Assembly (NCBI GenBank): GCA_947485035.1
Contig: CANKQN010000037.1
Span: 1-8,479 of the forward strand
Source: Rickettsiales bacterium
GTDB lineage: Bacteria > Pseudomonadota > Alphaproteobacteria > Rickettsiales > Deianiraeaceae
Reading direction: 5' to 3'
DNA length: 8,479 nucleotides
In this document: positions 5,998 through 8,479 of the stretch, one piece after another
How the letters are laid out: the number at the start of each line of letters is the position of its first letter
Numbering within the stretch: the first letter of the stretch is position 1
Position numbers and translations under genes: made by a program
The notes under the pieces: model-generated
Seen by the model: only the letters and a program-made list of their open reading frames with translations
Told to the model about the DNA's origin: nothing
Databases searched by the model: none

Positions 5998-6705
5998 ATG
6001 TTAAAAATTCGTACTCACGCAATTACAATGGTTGAGTTTGTTGTAATTATTGCAATTCTTGGTGCCTCAATAGTCACAATCGTGCTGGTGAATTACACAA
6101 TAAATACATCTATGGCATCATCTTCAATTCAAAAAATGATGGATAAAACTCTTGCATTTAAAATTTTTGCATCGTCGTATGAATGTCTTCCGGGGGACTG
6201 TCTTGAAGCCGATAGCATTGTGCAGTCAAATATTTACATGAACGGAAATGGCGATGGTGTCGTTAATGTCTATGGCAGTTTAATAAAAAAAAATGAGGTT
6301 GCTTTTATAGAGGAGCACTTAACTCGCTCACGACTTTTCAGAAAAGTTTTTTTTTACGATAAGCTTGACTACACAAAAATCAACCTTGAAAACACTCTCC
6401 AAGACGGAAGTATTGCCAAATCTTACATATCAACCATTTCATCTGGTGGAAATTTTTACCACATTCTTGGTGGATTTTCACAGCAAAATTCAATAAACCC
6501 AGATATTCTAAACTTTGCTCCCATTAATTCAAAAATTCTTGCAATTATCGATTCAAAAGCAGACGATTCCAAGGCTTCAACTGGTCAAATTCAATGCTAC
6601 AACACTAAATATAAAGTTGAAAATGATGTTATAGTTCTGCCAAAACCAACGCAAAATTATGAAAAAGACTGCGTTCTTTCATTAAATTTGCAATTTAATT
6701 CGTAA
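5998..6705 (+). CDS. Type IV prepilin / pseudopilin-like secreted protein
   Basis: This 235-residue protein has an N-terminal class III signal. A short basic leader (MLKIRTHA) is followed by ITMVEFVVIIAILGASIV, with the conserved glutamate at +5 (E13) if prepilin peptidase cuts after A8. The usual residue before the cut is glycine, so alanine is atypical. The hydrophobic helix spans about 9-31. The mature part carries CLPGDC (63-68), NGNGDG (82-87) and a DSKADDSKASTG stretch (185-196). These resemble an LPGD/GNGDG/KxDDG group of pseudopilin-like proteins that I know from alphaproteobacteria. Four cysteines (C63, C68, C200, C225) could form two disulfides, fitting an extracytoplasmic protein. 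The DG-rich loop might bind calcium (inference). No other pilus or type II secretion gene is in the window, so the assembly machinery must be elsewhere. It has its own promoter and ends 2 nt from the convergent mlaF stop. Confidence 0.75.
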   Translation: MLKIRTHAITMVEFVVIIAILGASIVTIVLVNYTINTSMASSSIQKMMDKTLAFKIFASSYECLPGDCLEADSIVQSNIYMNGNGDGVVNVYGSLIKKNEVAFIEEHLTRSRLFRKVFFYDKLDYTKINLENTLQDGSIAKSYISTISSGGNFYHILGGFSQQNSINPDILNFAPINSKILAIIDSKADDSKASTGQIQCYNTKYKVENDVIVLPKPTQNYEKDCVLSLNLQFNS

Positions 6706-6707
6706 AA

Positions 6708-7412
6708 TTACAGCCCCAAGAACGAGTCTAACTCATGATTTCCAGAATTTTCCATGAGTGCAACATCGCCAAACCAGCAAATTTCACTTTTTTTGATAAA
6801 TAGAACCTTGTTTGCTATTGCTTTAACAACCTTCATATCGTGCACAACCGAAATTTTAATTGGTCTGTTGCCGTCGGGATTTTGAAGCTCATTAATTGTT
6901 TCAACGATTTTGATCGATGTTGATGGGTCAAGCCCTGATGTTGGCTCGTCAAGGAATAAAATATGAGGATTTGTGATTATCGCACGGGAAATTGCCACTC
7001 TTTTTTGCATTCCACCAGACAAATCCTTCGGGTATAAATCAATAATATCGTGTGAAAGATTTACCAAACTTAGTGCAATTTTAACATTTTCACGAATCTT
7101 TTCCTCGCTTTCAATATTTTTGATGAAATTATAAAACGAAACATTTTGCCAAATTGTGTAGGAGTCAAACAGTGCGTTCAGTTGAAATGCGTAACCAATT
7201 TCAGGCTGAATTTGCTCTTGTTCGTTAAAAAATGAAATTTTGCCAGAACTTTGCTTTAAAAGACTTGCTGCAATTCGCATTAAAGTTGATTTCCCACAGC
7301 CAGATTCCCCAATAATTGCAAGGGAATCTTGTGCATTAAGTTCAAAAGAAATATTTTTTAAAATCTGCTTTTTTTCAAAAGACTTTGAAATGTTTTCAAC
7401 AAGAAGCCTCAT
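6708..7412 (-). CDS. mlaF: ABC transporter ATP-binding protein, MlaF-like (phospholipid transport)
   Basis: This 234-residue cytoplasmic ATPase is complete. Walker A GESGCGKST is at 35-43, the Q-loop (AFQLNALFDSYTIWQNV) has Q77, the signature LSGGMQKR is at 131-138, Walker B ILFLDEP at 151-157, the D-loop SGLDP at 159-163, and switch histidine H191. The FQxxALFDSxTxxxNV and LSGGMxKRVAxxRAI patterns are typical of MlaF/Ttg2A, which powers the MlaE permease and MlaD in retrograde phospholipid transport to keep the outer membrane asymmetric. MlaE and MlaD are not in this window, so the symbol rests on sequence pattern. Its ATG overlaps the purQ stop by one base (TGATG), implying translational coupling, and there is no Shine-Dalgarno. 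Another importer-type ATPase is possible but less likely. Confidence 0.8.
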   Translation of the reverse strand: MRLLVENISKSFEKKQILKNISFELNAQDSLAIIGESGCGKSTLMRIAASLLKQSSGKISFFNEQEQIQPEIGYAFQLNALFDSYTIWQNVSFYNFIKNIESEEKIRENVKIALSLVNLSHDIIDLYPKDLSGGMQKRVAISRAIITNPHILFLDEPTSGLDPSTSIKIVETINELQNPDGNRPIKISVVHDMKVVKAIANKVLFIKKSEICWFGDVALMENSGNHELDSFLGL

Positions 7413-8077
7413 CAGAAATTGTTAATAAAAGATTGCAAAATTTCCATTCCGTTCACCCCTGAAACAATGTCTCGCTCTGGGTGTGGCATCATGCCAAGAA
7501 CATTTCGGTGTTTCCCTCCAATAATTCCTGCAATATTTGCAATAGAACCGTTTGGATTTTCAAGATACTCAAATGCAATACGGTCTTCATCTTGAAGTTT
7601 TTTAAGAGTATCGCCATCACAAAAAAAGCGACCGTCCGCATGGGCAATTTGGATTGTGAGATTGTCCGAAACATTTTTCGTAAAATGCGAGGTTCTGCTT
7701 ATGGTTTTTAAGCCAACAGTTTTGCAAACAAACGAAGAGGACGCATTGCGAAGAAGGGCGCCATCGAGAATTTTTGCCTCTGTAAGAATTTGGAAACCGT
7801 TGCAAATTCCAATCACATAGCCTCCTTTTTGTGCGAAATCTTTAACTTCGCTAATGATTGAACTCATCGCAGCAATAGCACCAGAGCGAAGATAATCGCC
7901 ATAGGAAAATCCACCAGGAATGAAGCATATGTCAAGGTTTGAAGGCAAATTTTGAGTGTGCCAAGTGTACGACGTTTCAAAACCAAGGGTTTGAAGTGCG
8001 GAAAAAGCGTCAGAATCGCAGTTTGAACCGGGAAATACTAGGACTGTTGCTTTGAGGGATTTACCTGATTTTTGCAT
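7412..8077 (-). CDS. purQ: Phosphoribosylformylglycinamidine synthase glutaminase subunit PurQ
   Basis: PurQ is the class I glutamine amidotransferase subunit that hydrolyses glutamine and passes ammonia to PurL, with PurS, in the fourth step of de novo purine synthesis (FGAR to FGAM). Visible features are VLVFPGSNCDSDAF (12-25), the oxyanion region PGGFSYGDYLRSGAIAA (54-70), the nucleophile C92 in GICNGFQIL (90-98), HADGR (146-150), and the catalytic H199 with E201 in MPHPERD (197-203). Length is normal at 221. The protein starts at ATG 8077; no ATG, GTG or TTG lies between it and the conserved first strand. The start is thus inside the upstream tatA/B-like gene, a 40-nt overlap. purL and purS are not seen. 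The 1-nt overlap with mlaF downstream indicates one transcript. Confidence 0.96.
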   Translation of the reverse strand: MQKSGKSLKATVLVFPGSNCDSDAFSALQTLGFETSYTWHTQNLPSNLDICFIPGGFSYGDYLRSGAIAAMSSIISEVKDFAQKGGYVIGICNGFQILTEAKILDGALLRNASSSFVCKTVGLKTISRTSHFTKNVSDNLTIQIAHADGRFFCDGDTLKKLQDEDRIAFEYLENPNGSIANIAGIIGGKHRNVLGMMPHPERDIVSGVNGMEILQSFINNF

Positions 8078-8271
8078 TGTTCAACATCAAAAAATTCAAT
8101 TTTTTTTATTTTATCATCATCGTTAATGTGCTTAACTAAATTGTCAACCTCAGATTCCAAAGTTTTTTTCGCTTTGAAGAAGGATCGTGCGTGCTGACGA
8201 ATTTCACTGGGCTTAAAAAACAACATTGCGATAAGCACAACAACCAATATTTCGGAAATGGAAATGTTCAT
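8038..8271 (-). CDS. Small TatA/TatB-family twin-arginine translocase subunit-like protein
   Basis: This 77-residue protein has the Tat small-subunit architecture. A short N-terminus contains the conserved acidic residue (ISISEILVVV, E7) and a single hydrophobic helix (about 4-19). A hinge (FFKPSEI, 18-24) follows where the family has F-G-P, then an amphipathic basic helix (RQHARSFFKAKKTLESEVDNLV) and a polar tail. The early acidic residue and the ESEVDNLVK stretch favour TatB over TatA, but the hinge glycine is replaced by lysine and the protein is short for TatB. The assignment therefore stops at the family. TatB with TatA and TatC exports folded proteins bearing a twin-arginine signal. tatC is not in the window. 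It is the first gene of a probable cluster with purQ and mlaF, its last 40 nt overlapping purQ in another frame. Confidence 0.7.
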   Translation of the reverse strand: MNISISEILVVVLIAMLFFKPSEIRQHARSFFKAKKTLESEVDNLVKHINDDDKIKKIEFFDVEQCKNQVNPSKQQS

Positions 8272-8309
8272 TTGATGTAAAAATGTGATTACTCAGTTCA
8301 TATTAAAAT

Positions 8310-8337
8310 ATAATATTTTGCTATATTTATTTTGCAA
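8310..8337 (-). promoter_or_regulatory. Candidate proximal promoter of the tatA/B-like, purQ, mlaF cluster
   Basis: On the minus strand TTGCAA (8337-8332) is followed after 16 nt by TATTAT (8315-8310). Each matches five of six consensus bases. Transcription would start near 8303, about 32 nt before the ATG at 8271, with no Shine-Dalgarno. A second, more distal minus-strand promoter may lie in the palindrome at 8370-8403. Confidence 0.45.
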
Positions 8338-8369
8338 GGTTTTCATTGTGATTTTTTTTATTTTTTAAT

Positions 8370-8403
8370 TTTTGTTATACTGTACTAGTACGCTATAACA
8401 AAA
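8370..8403. promoter_or_regulatory. 34-bp near-perfect palindrome that is a possible divergent promoter/operator
   Basis: Outer arms TTTTGTTATA (8370-8379) and TATAACAAAA (8394-8403) are perfectly complementary. The centre GTACTAGTAC (8382-8391) is itself a perfect palindrome on the same axis. Only the two base pairs between centre and arms fail to match. Read on the plus strand it contains TTGTTA (8372-8377), a 16-nt spacer and TATAAC (8394-8399). By symmetry the same promoter appears on the minus strand. It could therefore drive the right-edge gene and the tatA/B-like cluster, or be a regulator's operator. A hairpin followed by a T-run (8409-8417) is another reading. Confidence 0.5.
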
Positions 8404-8465
8404 TGATGTTTTTTTTTAAGGTTAAATCCATAAAACCCTTATTCCACCGTTAAAGGCAAAAGAAA

Positions 8466-8479
8466 ATGCTTGCAAAATA
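8466..8479 (+). CDS. Probable 5' end of a gene running off the right edge (partial)
   Basis: ATG at 8466 opens a frame reading M-L-A-K before the window ends. AAAGG at 8452-8456 lies 9 nt upstream and could be a weak ribosome binding site, and the palindromic promoter at 8370-8403 points towards it. Only four codons are visible, so nothing can be said of the product. A 16-codon frame (8403-8453) ends just before the putative ribosome binding site and may be a leader or chance. Confidence 0.3.

Noticed and set aside
1..8479. Defence system, toxin-antitoxin pair, prophage or insertion sequence
   Set aside because: All sizeable frames are housekeeping proteins or the pilin-like protein; no transposase, integrase, terminal repeats or toxin-like pairs were seen.

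Overview
The window is AT-rich DNA, roughly one third GC by eye, with compact gene packing. It appears to come from an alphaproteobacterium. The gene set (a Rickettsiales-style IscU, a single UbiH-type hydroxylase, YajC, LepA, MlaF, PurQ, a small TatA/TatB-like protein), the strong AT bias and the overlapping genes suggest a reduced or host-associated Rickettsiales-like lineage. This is inferred from family resemblance alone; no rRNA or other decisive marker is present. Retained bioF and purQ genes and a prepilin-like protein suggest more metabolic and surface capacity than a minimal Rickettsia.

Layout. Positions 1-467 are almost gene-free. The left edge holds the first codons of a minus-strand gene with a perfect Shine-Dalgarno and a good promoter carrying two palindromes. 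Further in are an 8-bp hairpin and a perfect 25-bp tandem duplication. Next come glutaredoxin 3 (grxC, minus) and, divergently, iscU followed 12 nt later by a short bioF-like gene (plus). These run tail-to-tail into a minus-strand cluster read in the order lepA, UbiH-like monooxygenase, yajC. The 297-bp gap upstream of lepA holds a 10-bp inverted repeat, a promoter and a possible small RNA with a U8 end, then the promoter of a type IV prepilin/pseudopilin-like gene (plus). That gene ends 2 nt from the end of a minus-strand cluster read as tatA/B-like, purQ, mlaF, with overlapping reading frames. The right edge has a near-symmetrical 34-bp palindrome that can be read as a promoter in both directions, and probably the start of a plus-strand gene.

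How the genes relate. Most are housekeeping: redox (grxC), Fe-S assembly (iscU), biotin (bioF), ubiquinone (UbiH-like), protein export (yajC, tatA/B-like), translation (lepA), purines (purQ) and outer-membrane lipid trafficking (mlaF). The clusters mix pathways, as is common in reduced alphaproteobacteria. I see no defence system, mobile element, CRISPR array, tRNA or rRNA. The least explained items are the orphan pseudopilin, the putative small RNA before it, and the symmetrical promoter/operator at the right edge. A general feature is that nearly all complete genes lack a recognisable Shine-Dalgarno sequence.
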